Below, piece after piece: positions 53,625-62,954 of a stretch of 64,000 bases of DNA. The position numbers and the translations under genes were made by a program. Source of the DNA: Bacilli bacterium (GTDB lineage: Bacteria; Bacillota_I; Bacilli_A; RF39; UBA660); the NCBI GenBank assembly GCA_028708945.1, contig JAQVXV010000003.1:49206-113205 (forward strand), written 5' to 3'. Each line of letters begins with the position of its first letter. Position 1 is the stretch's first letter. Under the pieces are notes generated by a model. That model made no database searches. It was not told the DNA's origin and worked only from the letters and a program-made list of their open reading frames with translations.

Positions 53625-56244
53625 ATTTTTCCTTTATAACTGCTTGAGCAGCTGCTAAACGCGCAAGTGGAACACGATAAGGTGAACAAGATACATAATC
53701 TAATCCAATTCTATGACAGAATTCAACACTAGAAGGTTCACCACCATGTTCTCCACAAATACCTAAGTGGATGTCAGGTCTAGCCTCTCTACCTTTTAAA
53801 ACAGCCATTTCTATTAATTTTCCAACACCATGTTGATCTAATTTTTCAAATGGGTCGTTTTCAAATATTTGTTTTTTATAATATTCATCTAAGAATTTAG
53901 AAGCATCATCACGAGAGAATCCATAAACCATTTGTGTTAAATCGTTAGTACCAAAACTAAAGAATTCAGCCTCTTTAGCAATTTCATCTGCTAAAATAGT
54001 TGCTCTTGGAATTTCAATCATAGTTCCAACATGATATTTTAAATCAACATTAGAATTTTTAATTATTTCATCAGCAGTTTTACAAACGATATCTTTAACA
54101 TATTTTAATTCTTTTACATCACATGTTAATGGAATCATAATTTCTGGTGATATACTTACTCCTTTTTTGTTTACATTTATAGCGGCTTCAATTACTGCTC
54201 TTGTTTGCATTTCAGCAATCTCTGGATATGTAACAGCTAAACGACAACCACGGTGTCCCATCATTGGATTGAATTCTTTTAATGATTCAACTCTGTTTTT
54301 TAAACTTTCAAATGAAACTCCTAAACTATCTGCTAAAGGTTTAATCTCTTCATCAGTATGTGGTAAAAATTCATGTAAAGGTGGATCTAAATAACGAATT
54401 ACTACCGGATAACCTTCCATAGTTTCAAACAATTTTTCAAAATCATCTCTTTGGAAAGGTAATATTTTATCTAAAGCAGCTCTTCTTTTTTCTTCTGTTT
54501 CAGCTGTAATCATCTTTCTAAAGTTAAATATTCTATCTTCTTCAAAGAACATGTGCTCAGTACGACATAAGCCAATACCTTCCGCTCCAAAAGCACGTGC
54601 TTGTTTAGCATCCTTTGGAGTATCTGCATTAGTTCTTATTTTTAGTTTTCTAACTGCATCTACCCAACCCATGAAAATTTCAAAATCTCCACTTATTTCT
54701 GGTTCTACAGTTTTAATCTCTTCACCATAAACTTTACCAGTTGAACCATCTAATGAAATTGAGTCTCCTTCTTTGAAAACTTTTCCATCATCGGTTTTCA
54801 ATGTTTTATTTTCTTCATCTATTATGAGAGTTCCACAACCACTTACACAGCATCTACCCATACCACGAGCTACAACTGCTGCATGCGAAGTCATACCACC
54901 TCTAAGCGTTAATATGCCTTGTGCATCATTCATACCTTGAATATCTTCTGGCGATGTTTCTAAACGAACAAGAATTGGTTTTTCTCCTCTTGCTTTAGCA
55001 TTAGATACATCTTCAGCATTAAAGTAAATTTTTCCATTAGCAGCTCCTGGTGACGCGGCTAATCCTTCAGCAATAACTAAAGCCTTTTTCAATGATTCAG
55101 AATCAAACGCTGGATGCAATAGTTGATCTAATTGTTTTGGTTCAACTTTTAAAATTGCTTCTTCTTTTGATATCATTCCTTCATTTACCATATCAACAGC
55201 TATTTTTAACGCTGCTTGTGCTGTTCTTTTTCCATTACGAGTTTGTAACATGAACAATTTACCACTTTCAATAGTAAATTCCATATCTTGCATATCTTTG
55301 TAATGGTTTTCTAATTTTTTAGCAATAGATGCAAATTGATTATATATATCAGGCATTACCTCTTCTAATGTCGATATCGGTTGTGGTGTTCTAATACCAG
55401 CAACAACATCTTCACCTTGAGCATTTATTAAATATTCACCATATAATTTGTTTTCACCAGTTGCTGGATTACGAGTAAATGCTACACCAGTACCACAATC
55501 ATCTCCCCTATTACCATAAACCATTTCTTGAATGTTTACTGCTGTTCCCCAGTTAGTTGGAATATCATTCATTTTACGATATATAATCGCTCTTTCATTC
55601 ATCCAACTTCTAAATACAGCGGTTATAGCTTCAATCAATTGTTCTTTCGGATCTTGTGGGAAGTCTACACCAGATAATTCTTTGTAAACATTTTCAAATT
55701 TTGATACTACTTCTTTCATATCATCTGCTGTTAAATCAGTATCATTTTTAATACCTTTTGATTCTTTTATTTCATCTAACAATCTTTCAAAAGATGACTT
55801 TGGATAACCTTTAACAACATCTGCAAACATTTGGATAAATCTACGATATGAATCATATGTAAATCTTGGATTTCCAGTTGCTTGTGCAAAACCTTCAACT
55901 ACCTCATCATTAAGTCCTAAATTCAATACAGTATCCATCATTCCAGGCATTGAAGCTCTTGAACCACTTCTAACACTTACTAATAATGGATTATTAGTAT
56001 CCCCTAATTTTTTACCAGTTGCTTGTTCTAGTTTTTCTAAATATTCAAATACTTGATCTTTAACTTCTTCACTTATAACTTTATTATCTTCATAATATTT
56101 GTTACAAGCCTCAGTAGTCACAATGAAACCATCAGGAACTGGTAACCCTATTCCTACCATTTCGGCAAGATTAGCACCTTTTCCACCAAGAAGGTTTCTC
56201 ATTTCTTTATTTCCCTCTTTAAAGGAATAAACGTATTTTATCAT
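53623..56244 (-). CDS. ppdK: Pyruvate phosphate dikinase
   Basis: 873 aa, the usual length. N-terminal ATP-grasp part (KGANLAEMVGIGLPVPDGFIV, VSVRSGSRASMPGMMDT), central swivelling His domain (GGMTSHAAVVARGMG, His near 451) and C-terminal PEP/pyruvate barrel (GEGIGLCRTEHMFF, FGTNDLTQMVYGFSRDD, GICGEHGGEP). It converts PEP, AMP and pyrophosphate to pyruvate, ATP and phosphate, a common way of saving ATP in anaerobic glycolysis. The second ATG (56244) is used since GGAG is seven bases upstream. Confidence 0.95.
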   Translation of the reverse strand: MIKYVYSFKEGNKEMRNLLGGKGANLAEMVGIGLPVPDGFIVTTEACNKYYEDNKVISEEVKDQVFEYLEKLEQATGKKLGDTNNPLLVSVRSGSRASMPGMMDTVLNLGLNDEVVEGFAQATGNPRFTYDSYRRFIQMFADVVKGYPKSSFERLLDEIKESKGIKNDTDLTADDMKEVVSKFENVYKELSGVDFPQDPKEQLIEAITAVFRSWMNERAIIYRKMNDIPTNWGTAVNIQEMVYGNRGDDCGTGVAFTRNPATGENKLYGEYLINAQGEDVVAGIRTPQPISTLEEVMPDIYNQFASIAKKLENHYKDMQDMEFTIESGKLFMLQTRNGKRTAQAALKIAVDMVNEGMISKEEAILKVEPKQLDQLLHPAFDSESLKKALVIAEGLAASPGAANGKIYFNAEDVSNAKARGEKPILVRLETSPEDIQGMNDAQGILTLRGGMTSHAAVVARGMGRCCVSGCGTLIIDEENKTLKTDDGKVFKEGDSISLDGSTGKVYGEEIKTVEPEISGDFEIFMGWVDAVRKLKIRTNADTPKDAKQARAFGAEGIGLCRTEHMFFEEDRIFNFRKMITAETEEKRRAALDKILPFQRDDFEKLFETMEGYPVVIRYLDPPLHEFLPHTDEEIKPLADSLGVSFESLKNRVESLKEFNPMMGHRGCRLAVTYPEIAEMQTRAVIEAAINVNKKGVSISPEIMIPLTCDVKELKYVKDIVCKTADEIIKNSNVDLKYHVGTMIEIPRATILADEIAKEAEFFSFGTNDLTQMVYGFSRDDASKFLDEYYKKQIFENDPFEKLDQHGVGKLIEMAVLKGREARPDIHLGICGEHGGEPSSVEFCHRIGLDYVSCSPYRVPLARLAAAQAVIKEK

Positions 56245-56293
56245 CTTCATTCTCCTTTACCAACAATATAAATTATATCAAAAAATCGAATTA

Positions 56294-56320
56294 AAAAAAA
56301 GAGGTTTTTACACCTTCTTT
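56294..56320 (-). terminator. Intrinsic terminator of the xerC/D-like gene
   Basis: Stem with one bulge (aaagaggt/accttcttt) and a T-run on the minus strand, overlapping the stop codon at 56319. Confidence 0.6.
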
Positions 56321-57200
56321 ACTTTTTTGCTCTTGGATGACAATTTAAATATACTTGTCTTAATCTTTCATTAGAAATATGCGTATAAATACTAGTTGTT
56401 GTTAAATTAGAGTGTCCTAATAATTCTTGCACACTTCTTAAATCAGCACCTTCATTTAAAAGATGAGTTGCAAAGGTATGTCTTAAAGTATGGGGAGTAA
56501 TTTTTCCTTTTAAACCAGTTTGATTAATATATTTTTTTATGACATCCTCTATTCCTCGGCCAGTAAAATTATCTCCATTTTTGTTTAAAATTAAATAATT
56601 TCTCATTTTCTTATTTAGTTCTATTCTAGATGTATTTATATATTCTTGCATTAGTTCTAAACAAACTTTTCCAAATAATACATATCTTTCCTTATTACCT
56701 TTTCCTAATACTTTAATTTTATTCCCATAAAAATCAATATCTTCTATTTTAATATCAACTAATTCACTTAATCTTATTCCGGTAGAATAAAATAATTCAA
56801 TAATTAAAGCATCTCTTAGTCCTAAAGTTGTACTTTTATCTGGCATATTTAATAATTGATTTAAATCGCTATAATTTAAATAGTTTGGCAACTTTTTTTC
56901 CTGTTTAGGATTAGAGACTAAGAGTATAGGATTTTCTTTTATATAGTTATTTCTTAATAAATATTTATAATATACTCTTAAAGAACTTATCTTTCTAGAT
57001 ATTGATTTATTAGAATATTTTAACTGATTAAGATAATATAAATATTCTTTAATTTGCGAATAATCAGGTAGTTCTATTTTGTGTTCATTTAAAAACATAT
57101 AAAATTTTTCTAAATCATCTCTATAACTTAGACAAGTTTTAGAAGAATAATTTTTTTCATTCTCTAAATACTCTATAAATTCTTCAATCTTATTTATCAA
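56319..57200 (-). CDS. Tyrosine recombinase XerC/XerD
   Basis: 293 aa. N-terminal SAM-like DNA-binding domain (residues 1-85), catalytic domain with Arg in YSTGIRLSEL, Lys in KVLGKGNKER, HTLRHTFATHLL, LLGHSN and the nucleophile Tyr in TTTSIYTHI (about 271). It resolves chromosome dimers at dif; it is too distant from the 12-kb element to be its integrase. TTG start at 57200 with AGGTG upstream. It is nine bases downstream of tex. Confidence 0.88.
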   Translation of the reverse strand: MINKIEEFIEYLENEKNYSSKTCLSYRDDLEKFYMFLNEHKIELPDYSQIKEYLYYLNQLKYSNKSISRKISSLRVYYKYLLRNNYIKENPILLVSNPKQEKKLPNYLNYSDLNQLLNMPDKSTTLGLRDALIIELFYSTGIRLSELVDIKIEDIDFYGNKIKVLGKGNKERYVLFGKVCLELMQEYINTSRIELNKKMRNYLILNKNGDNFTGRGIEDVIKKYINQTGLKGKITPHTLRHTFATHLLNEGADLRSVQELLGHSNLTTTSIYTHISNERLRQVYLNCHPRAKK

Positions 57201-57208
57201 AATATCAC

Positions 57209-59356
57209 CTATCCTTCAATTAATGATAAACTAACCTTCTCTTTCTCAATATTTATATCGATAACATAACAATCCACTATATCACCAACACTTAATACCT
57301 CTGATGGGTGCTTTATATATTTATTAGCCAATTTTGATATATGCGCTAAACCATCATTATGTAGTCCTATATCTATAAAAGCTCCAAAATCGACAACATT
57401 TCTAACAGTACCTTGTAATTTCATACCTACCTTTAAATCTTCTATATGTAATACATCACTTTTTAATAGCGGTTTTGGCATTTCATCTCTTGGATCACGA
57501 TTAGGTTTAATTAAGGACTTAATAATATCTTCTAAGGTATAAATATCAATATTTAATTTACTTTTTATAGTCTCTAAATCAACAGTTTTTAATTTATCAA
57601 TTAATTCATTGCTTCCTATATCTTTAGTCGTAAATCCTAAAAATTTAAGTAACTCTAAAGTATGGTCATAGCTTTCTGGGTGAATGGCTGTGACATCTAA
57701 GATATTATCACCATCGACAACCCTTAAAAAACCAATTGATTGTTCAAATATTTTATCACTCATTAATTTAGCAGATTTAATTTCTTGACGATTTTTAATT
57801 TTGCCTTTTGAATCACGATAACGAAGTATTTTATCAATATTTGTTTTATTTATACCAGATACATATTTTAATAGTGCCGAAGAGGCTGTATTAATATTTA
57901 CCCCTACACTATTAACAGCTTTACTAACCACAAAATCTAATGATTCACTTAATTTTTTATGTTGGACATCATGTTGATAAAGACCTACTCCAATACTTTC
58001 AGGATCTATTTTTACTAGTTCTGATAATGGGTCTTGAAGTCTTCTACCTATGCTAATAGCACTTCTTTCTTCAACGTGTAAATCTGGAAATTCTTCAATT
58101 GCTATCTTAGAAGCACTGTAGACACTAGCACCTGCTTCAGAGACAATAATGTATTCGATTTTTTTATCTAATCTTTTAATTACATCGACAATAAAGGCTT
58201 CACTTTCTCGAGAAGCTGTTCCATTGCCAATTGCAATAATATCGACATTGTATTTTAATATTAAATCGATTGTTATCTTTATAGCTTCTTCATATTTTTT
58301 TACAGGTTCATGTGGATATATTTTTTGAATTTCTAAACTTTTACCAGTTCCATCAATTACTGCTAATTTACAACCGGTTCTATATGCAGGATCGAGTCCT
58401 AGGACAATTTTATCTTTCATCGGTGGTTGTAATAATAAACTTTCTAAGTTTTTACTAAAATTATCAATTGCTACAACTTCTGCTTTTTCAGTTAAATCAC
58501 TTCTTATTTCCCTTTCAATCGATGGTTTTATTAAGCGATTATAAGAATCTTTTATTGAGTCTGAAACTATTTTAAAAACATAACTATTTTTATTTTTAAT
58601 AATTTTTTCTTCTAAATAACTAAAAATTTCTTCATCATTTATCTTTATATTTACAGATATGACTTTTTCTTTTTCAGCACGATTGATTGCCATAATACGA
58701 TGAGGTTTAATTTCTTTTACTAACTCACTATAATCATAGTACATTTCATATACTTTTTTAAGGTCATCAGCATCTTTTTTCGCTTTACATACTATCATTC
58801 CATTACGATAAGTATAAGCTCTTATCCATTTGCGGTAATCAGCATTATCACTGATCATTTCGGCAATTATATATGAAGCACCTTGAATTGCGTCTTCATT
58901 TGTTAACACCTTATCGTTTAAATATTTAGAGCTAATATCGTCGATACTCCCTAAAGTTGGAAACGCTAATATCTCTTTTGATAAAGGCTCTAACCCATTA
59001 TTTATAGCATATGTCGCTTTAGTCTTTTTCTTTTCTTTATATGGTCTATATAAATCTTCTACCTCAACTAATTTTGAAGAATTCATTATTTGATTTTTTA
59101 ATTCTTCAGTCATCAAATCTTTTTCTTCGATTAATCTAATAACATCTTCTTTTCTTTTCAATAAATTAACTTGATAAGTATATACTTCATTTATCTTTCT
59201 TATCTGTTCTTCGTCTAAAGCACCTGTTACTTCTTTTCTATAACGTGCTATAAAAGGTATTGTATTACCCTCTTCTAATAATTTTAATGTTGCTTCTATT
59301 TGAGTAGTTTTAATATTCAACTCAAAACCTATTTCTTTTATTATGTTTAAATCCAT
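57209..59356 (-). CDS. tex: Tex-type RNA-binding transcription accessory protein
   Basis: 715 aa. Tex N-terminal helical domain (NTIPFIARYRKEVTGALDEEQIRKI), YqgF-like RNase H fold (VLGLDPAYRTGCKLAVID near 325), helix-hairpin-helix region (ASSALLKYVSGI...ILRYRDSKGKI) and a C-terminal S1 domain (GTVRNVVDFGAFIDIGLHNDGLAHIS). Involved in transcription/RNA metabolism; exact role varies. A GGAGGA site stands before the ATG. Confidence 0.93.
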   Translation of the reverse strand: MDLNIIKEIGFELNIKTTQIEATLKLLEEGNTIPFIARYRKEVTGALDEEQIRKINEVYTYQVNLLKRKEDVIRLIEEKDLMTEELKNQIMNSSKLVEVEDLYRPYKEKKKTKATYAINNGLEPLSKEILAFPTLGSIDDISSKYLNDKVLTNEDAIQGASYIIAEMISDNADYRKWIRAYTYRNGMIVCKAKKDADDLKKVYEMYYDYSELVKEIKPHRIMAINRAEKEKVISVNIKINDEEIFSYLEEKIIKNKNSYVFKIVSDSIKDSYNRLIKPSIEREIRSDLTEKAEVVAIDNFSKNLESLLLQPPMKDKIVLGLDPAYRTGCKLAVIDGTGKSLEIQKIYPHEPVKKYEEAIKITIDLILKYNVDIIAIGNGTASRESEAFIVDVIKRLDKKIEYIIVSEAGASVYSASKIAIEEFPDLHVEERSAISIGRRLQDPLSELVKIDPESIGVGLYQHDVQHKKLSESLDFVVSKAVNSVGVNINTASSALLKYVSGINKTNIDKILRYRDSKGKIKNRQEIKSAKLMSDKIFEQSIGFLRVVDGDNILDVTAIHPESYDHTLELLKFLGFTTKDIGSNELIDKLKTVDLETIKSKLNIDIYTLEDIIKSLIKPNRDPRDEMPKPLLKSDVLHIEDLKVGMKLQGTVRNVVDFGAFIDIGLHNDGLAHISKLANKYIKHPSEVLSVGDIVDCYVIDINIEKEKVSLSLIEG

Positions 59357-59394
59357 TTGTATCCTCCTATAACATAATTATTATAACATAAAAA

Positions 59395-59423
59395 TTTACC
59401 ACTTTGTTTATTTTTGATATAAT
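59395..59423 (+). promoter_or_regulatory. Probable promoter of the plus-strand membrane protein gene
   Basis: -10 TATAAT at 59418-59423; -35 TTTACC (59395-59400) at 17-bp spacing matches four of six consensus bases. Confidence 0.5.
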
Positions 59424-59438
59424 TGAAGTGGTGATTAT

Positions 59439-60173
59439 ATGAAAATATATAAAACAAAAGAAGATATGTATAAAGATGGAATTGAGATTAGAAAAAAAGC
59501 TTTTAGGGAAATTGATGCTTTAGGAGTAGAACAAAAGAAAAAAAATAATAAGAAAAAAAATTTTTTATATACACTTATTATCATATTTTTTATTGTTTTA
59601 ATTAGTTCTTTGTTAATAAATCCAATTGAAATTAATTCGAAATTTGCATATAATAAATCGAGATATTATGCTGTAACTATCAATAATACTCCTGTTGTGG
59701 TAGATTTTTTAGATATACAAAGAATAACTGTTATTCCTTATATGTTTTATATAAACAAAGGAAACTTTGGAATATATAGTAAAAAAGATGCTGTTTCAGT
59801 TTTAAAAATAGATTATGACGAAGAGGTAGAAATAGATATTAAAGTGTATGAGTGCTACCTTGGAAAACAACTTACTAATTGTAAAGCTACTTTTGAAAAA
59901 AACAAAAATATCAAAGAAGTTAATGATGAAATTTTTAATTTAAAAACTATGAGTATAAATGATTTTAACGATTTAAAATATAACGGAAAACTCATTAAAA
60001 ATATCGATCAATATGTTAGATTTGAAGAAGAATATAAAGGACAATACGATAGACAAACAATCGATGATTTAATTGAATATAGCGATAAATATTTTATTCA
60101 ATTATCCTCTAAACATAAAAACGTCTCTTCAATGATTACCTTTGCAATCGAAAGAATTAAAAAAGAAGATTAA
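59439..60173 (+). CDS. Single-pass membrane protein of unknown function
   Basis: 244 aa. A charged, Lys-rich cytoplasmic part (1-40), one transmembrane helix (about 42-62) and a roughly 180-residue outer domain with two cysteines (YECYLGKQLTNC). No family recognised. The ATG follows GGTGA by five bases. It is flanked by divergent tex and convergent dinB, sharing a terminator with the latter. Confidence 0.6.
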   Translation: MKIYKTKEDMYKDGIEIRKKAFREIDALGVEQKKKNNKKKNFLYTLIIIFFIVLISSLLINPIEINSKFAYNKSRYYAVTINNTPVVVDFLDIQRITVIPYMFYINKGNFGIYSKKDAVSVLKIDYDEEVEIDIKVYECYLGKQLTNCKATFEKNKNIKEVNDEIFNLKTMSINDFNDLKYNGKLIKNIDQYVRFEEEYKGQYDRQTIDDLIEYSDKYFIQLSSKHKNVSSMITFAIERIKKED

Positions 60174-60186
60174 TAAATCTTCTTTT
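60161..60186. terminator. Bidirectional terminator between the plus-strand gene and dinB
   Basis: Perfect 11-bp stem aaaagaagatt/aatcttctttt with a four-base loop and T-tracts on both strands. Both stop codons are in or next to it. Confidence 0.85.
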
Positions 60187-61363
60187 ATTTTAGACTAGCT
60201 TTTTTAATAGCTGATTCTCCATATTTCATTTGTAGTTCATCGACAATTTTATCAATTTTTATATCTTCTTTTCTTTCTTCAAAATCTTCAAATAAAGAAA
60301 CTTGATGAATTGGTTTTTCTACTAAATTATCTAATCTTATACCAACTAATCTAATCGGTTCATAATTCCACATTTCTTCTAATATATTAGAGGCTATTCT
60401 ATATATTTCACTACTAATATTAGTAGGATTAGTAAGTTTTCTTTGATGACTCGTTCTTTTAAAGTTAGAATTTTTTAAAACAACGACAATTACATAAGCA
60501 TATTTGTTAATACTTCTTAGTCTAAGTCCCACTTTATTAGCAAGCTTAAATAACAATTCATTTAACTCTTTTCTAGTTGTAGCATCTTTAGATAAAGTTA
60601 TTTCATTTCCTAATCCCTTTGCCTCTTCAAATAAAACAATTTTGCTATCGTCGATTCCTTTAGCCCTGTTGATCATACTATAAGCCATATTTTTAAAAGT
60701 TTTCTCTAATTTATTTAAATCATAGTTTGCAAGATCTCCAATTGTATTTATATTCATCTCTTTTAATTTAATAGTTGTTTGTTTACCAATTCCAAATAAT
60801 TCATTGATTTCAAGTGGCCACATTTTTTCTTCTACTTCATCTTGATATAAAGTATGAATTTTATTTGGTTTAGAAAAATCAGAAGCCATTTTAGCACACA
60901 ATTTATTGTTAGCAATTCCAATATTAACTGTAAAACCATATATATCATATATTTCTTTTTGAATTTTTTCTGCAAATAAATATTGATTGCCATAAAGTTT
61001 TTTAACCGGTCCATATTCTAAATAACATTCATCAATTGATGCTATTTCAATATCATTTGTATATTTACTAAGTAGCTTGAAAAGATTATTAGACATCTTT
61101 TGATATAAATCATAATCTGGTGGATATACTTTTAAAGAACCACATTTTTGACGTGCTGAATATAGTGTATCTGCAGTTTTTATTCCTAATTTTTTACAAG
61201 GATTAGACTTTGCTAAAACAATACCAGCCCTTTGTTCTTCACTACCACCTATAACTGAAAAACAATCTCTAATATCTTCCTTACAACCGTTTTTTAAGAA
61301 TTCAACAGCAGTCCACGATAAAAAGGCATTGTTTACATCAATATGAAAAACGATTCTTTCCAT
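60185..61363 (-). CDS. dinB: DNA polymerase IV (Y-family, DinB/UmuC-like)
   Basis: 392 aa from the ATG at 61363, which follows AGGAG. Catalytic residues: Asp9 in FHIDVNNAF, and DE in IASIDECYLEY (about 110). A VNIGIANNKLCAKMASDFSKP motif and helix-hairpin-helix (LFGIGKQTTIKLKEMNI) follow; the little-finger domain ends the protein. A translesion polymerase. A longer open frame to 61534 is only the untranslated leader, which holds a promoter, a structured region and a terminator (see those entries). Confidence 0.9.
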   Translation of the reverse strand: MERIVFHIDVNNAFLSWTAVEFLKNGCKEDIRDCFSVIGGSEEQRAGIVLAKSNPCKKLGIKTADTLYSARQKCGSLKVYPPDYDLYQKMSNNLFKLLSKYTNDIEIASIDECYLEYGPVKKLYGNQYLFAEKIQKEIYDIYGFTVNIGIANNKLCAKMASDFSKPNKIHTLYQDEVEEKMWPLEINELFGIGKQTTIKLKEMNINTIGDLANYDLNKLEKTFKNMAYSMINRAKGIDDSKIVLFEEAKGLGNEITLSKDATTRKELNELLFKLANKVGLRLRSINKYAYVIVVVLKNSNFKRTSHQRKLTNPTNISSEIYRIASNILEEMWNYEPIRLVGIRLDNLVEKPIHQVSLFEDFEERKEDIKIDKIVDELQMKYGESAIKKASLK

Positions 61364-61403
61364 AATATCCACTCCTAATATTATTTTAATATATTTCACA
61401 CAA

Positions 61404-61427
61404 AAAAGACAAGTAATCTTGTCTTTT
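61404..61427 (-). terminator. Intrinsic terminator inside the dinB leader
   Basis: Perfect 10-bp stem aaaagacaag/cttgtctttt with a four-base loop, then TTTTTTGTG on the minus strand, 41 bp before the dinB start. No minus-strand gene lies directly upstream for about 1.9 kb, so it looks like a leader attenuator. Confidence 0.75.
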
Positions 61428-61428
61428 A

Positions 61429-61532
61429 GAATAATTTGGTAGTACTTCAATTCTACATATATACTTTCGATTAAAAATCTACTCAAACTTGAAAAGCGTG
61501 ACGGATGAAGTTTTTCCGCCTTCAAATTATTC
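61429..61532 (-). ncRNA. Candidate structured leader RNA (riboswitch-like) of dinB
   Basis: A 104-nt segment closed by a perfect 10-bp helix, gaataatttg (61429-61438) with caaattattc (61523-61532). Inside, on the minus strand, a small GAAG/CUUC hairpin whose loop GCGGA can pair with UCCGU just after it would make an H-type pseudoknot (61501-61523), followed by GAUU/AAUC and GUAG/CUAC hairpins. One base after the closing helix the terminator starts. I do not recognise a known riboswitch class. Confidence 0.5.
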
Positions 61533-61582
61533 AATCCAGAATAAATCCAAAAATAATTCCTAAATATTTAACTGGTAAAGTT

Positions 61583-61611
61583 AATATAACATTTTTAAAA
61601 TTTAAAAACAA
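61583..61611 (-). promoter_or_regulatory. Promoter of the dinB leader
   Basis: Minus strand: -35 TTGTTT (61611-61606), 17-bp spacer with TGT at its end, -10 TATATT (61588-61583). A transcript from here would have a leader of about 210 nt before the dinB ATG. Confidence 0.6.
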
Positions 61612-61612
61612 G

Positions 61613-61641
61613 TATAAAACGCTATTATTTTATGGTATACT
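61613..61641 (+). promoter_or_regulatory. Probable extended -10 promoter of the plus-strand pair
   Basis: TGG-TATACT with -10 at 61636-61641; -35 region weak (TATAAA at 61613-61618). It is divergent from the dinB promoter and overlaps its upstream area. Confidence 0.5.
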
Positions 61642-61658
61642 TAATAATAGGAGGAAGT

Positions 61659-62552
61659 ATGAAAAAATTATTACAGATTATAGGATTTATTATAAGTTTT
61701 TTATTGTCAATTGTATTGTTTTTTACAATGATTTTTACAATTTATTTATTATCTATGAGAACTATTACTAGTACAGATAATATTAACAAAATTATAAAGA
61801 ATACCGACTTTACAAAAGTAGAAGATGATTTAATTAAAGATGTGTTAGTAAACTTTAATATTGAAGAAGAAAATCAAAAAAAGGTTTTAGAATCTAAAGA
61901 ATTTAAAGACATATTAGGAAATATCTTAGGTAGTTCAATTGAAAGTAACTTAAAAGATAATGTCAATTTTATTGATAAAGAAAAAATTAAAAAATTACTC
62001 AATAAAAATTGGGATGGTTTAACAAAAGAATTAGGAGTTGAATTAAACAAAGAAGAATTAGAAAATTTAAAAGGTTTAATTGTCGATAATTCAGATGAAA
62101 TTAATAAATTAATTGAACCTACTTTCAAAGAAATTAAAAATAATAATATTATTGGTAGTGCTATTGATATAACTTTTAATTCAAATTATCTTAAATATGC
62201 TATTTTAGCAATTGTTTTACTAATACTCTTAATTGCTTTATTTAGATATAGTTTTATAAGTATGTTTAATACTGTTGGAATTGTAAGTATCTTTGTAGGA
62301 TTTATATATATCCTACTCGGAATATTTGTAAAGATATTTAATTATAACGAATTAGAGAATGCTTTTATAACTAGTTTGTTTAAATCCTTAAAAGGAAATC
62401 TATCACTTATATTTATTATATATGGAATCGCAATTATGTTAATATCAATCAGTTGTTTTAAAATTTCAAAATATATAAATGAAAAGAAAAAAGAAGAAAA
62501 AGGTTTTCTTGCTAATACTACAGTAATAGATATAGAAAAGATTAACAAATGA
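61659..62552 (+). CDS. Membrane protein of unknown function, four predicted TM segments
   Basis: 297 aa from ATG 61659 with a strong AGGAGG site; an in-frame ATG at 61632 lies in the promoter. One N-terminal helix (about 5-35), a Lys/Asp/Glu-rich outer helical domain (about 40-175), and three helices (about 183-203, 210-232, 250-275). Same arrangement as the protein at 2543 but only weak visible sequence likeness. It overlaps the next gene as ATGA. Confidence 0.65.
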   Translation: MKKLLQIIGFIISFLLSIVLFFTMIFTIYLLSMRTITSTDNINKIIKNTDFTKVEDDLIKDVLVNFNIEEENQKKVLESKEFKDILGNILGSSIESNLKDNVNFIDKEKIKKLLNKNWDGLTKELGVELNKEELENLKGLIVDNSDEINKLIEPTFKEIKNNNIIGSAIDITFNSNYLKYAILAIVLLILLIALFRYSFISMFNTVGIVSIFVGFIYILLGIFVKIFNYNELENAFITSLFKSLKGNLSLIFIIYGIAIMLISISCFKISKYINEKKKEEKGFLANTTVIDIEKINK

Positions 62553-62920
62553 AAAAGACATTTTTAACAATAATTATATTTTTACTAACAATAATAACAT
62601 TTCACTTATATAAAAATGGGTTTTTTAATACAAATCATATAGATACAATGTATGGCAAGAACATTGAATTAAGGGTTCCCCTATTTAGTTACTACAATGG
62701 TAATGGTGGAATGATTGTCTATCGCTTTAAAACATTTTTACCAAAGAAAGTGTTAGAAAAAGAAAAAGATCTCTATCTAAGTACTTTAGAACATATATGT
62801 AATGATTCATTCTATGATGAAAACCAAAATATAACGATATTTAGTTATAACATTGAAAATAGCAAACTGTTTTTCAAAAATATATATATTGGTGTTGAAG
62901 ATGGAAAATACTGTAATTAA
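62549..62920 (+). CDS. Small protein with N-terminal membrane anchor, unknown function
   Basis: 123 aa. Residues 4-20 are a signal or anchor helix; the rest is an outer domain of about 100 residues with two cysteines (ICNDS and YCN at the end). Coupled to the membrane protein upstream by a four-base overlap. No family recognised. Confidence 0.6.
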   Translation: MKKTFLTIIIFLLTIITFHLYKNGFFNTNHIDTMYGKNIELRVPLFSYYNGNGGMIVYRFKTFLPKKVLEKEKDLYLSTLEHICNDSFYDENQNITIFSYNIENSKLFFKNIYIGVEDGKYCN

Positions 62921-62941
62921 ACTGATTAAAATCAGTTTTAA
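62919..62941 (+). terminator. Probable terminator after the two-gene plus-strand unit
   Basis: Stem aaactgat/atcagttt with a four-base loop; the following T-run is short. Confidence 0.5.
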
Positions 62942-62954
62942 ATTGTAGTGTATT

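Noticed and set aside
56319..57200. Tyrosine recombinase as part of a mobile element
   Set aside because: It is a XerC/XerD-type protein next to tex, with no flanking repeats or cargo; house-keeping role is more likely.
61364..61534. N-terminal extension of DNA polymerase IV
   Set aside because: The family starts at MERIVFHIDVNNAF with a good ribosome site; the extra frame crosses a strong terminator and a structured leader.
61505..61771. Plus-strand open frame of 88 codons near the dinB leader
   Set aside because: It overlaps the promoter and the real membrane-protein gene in another frame and has no ribosome site.
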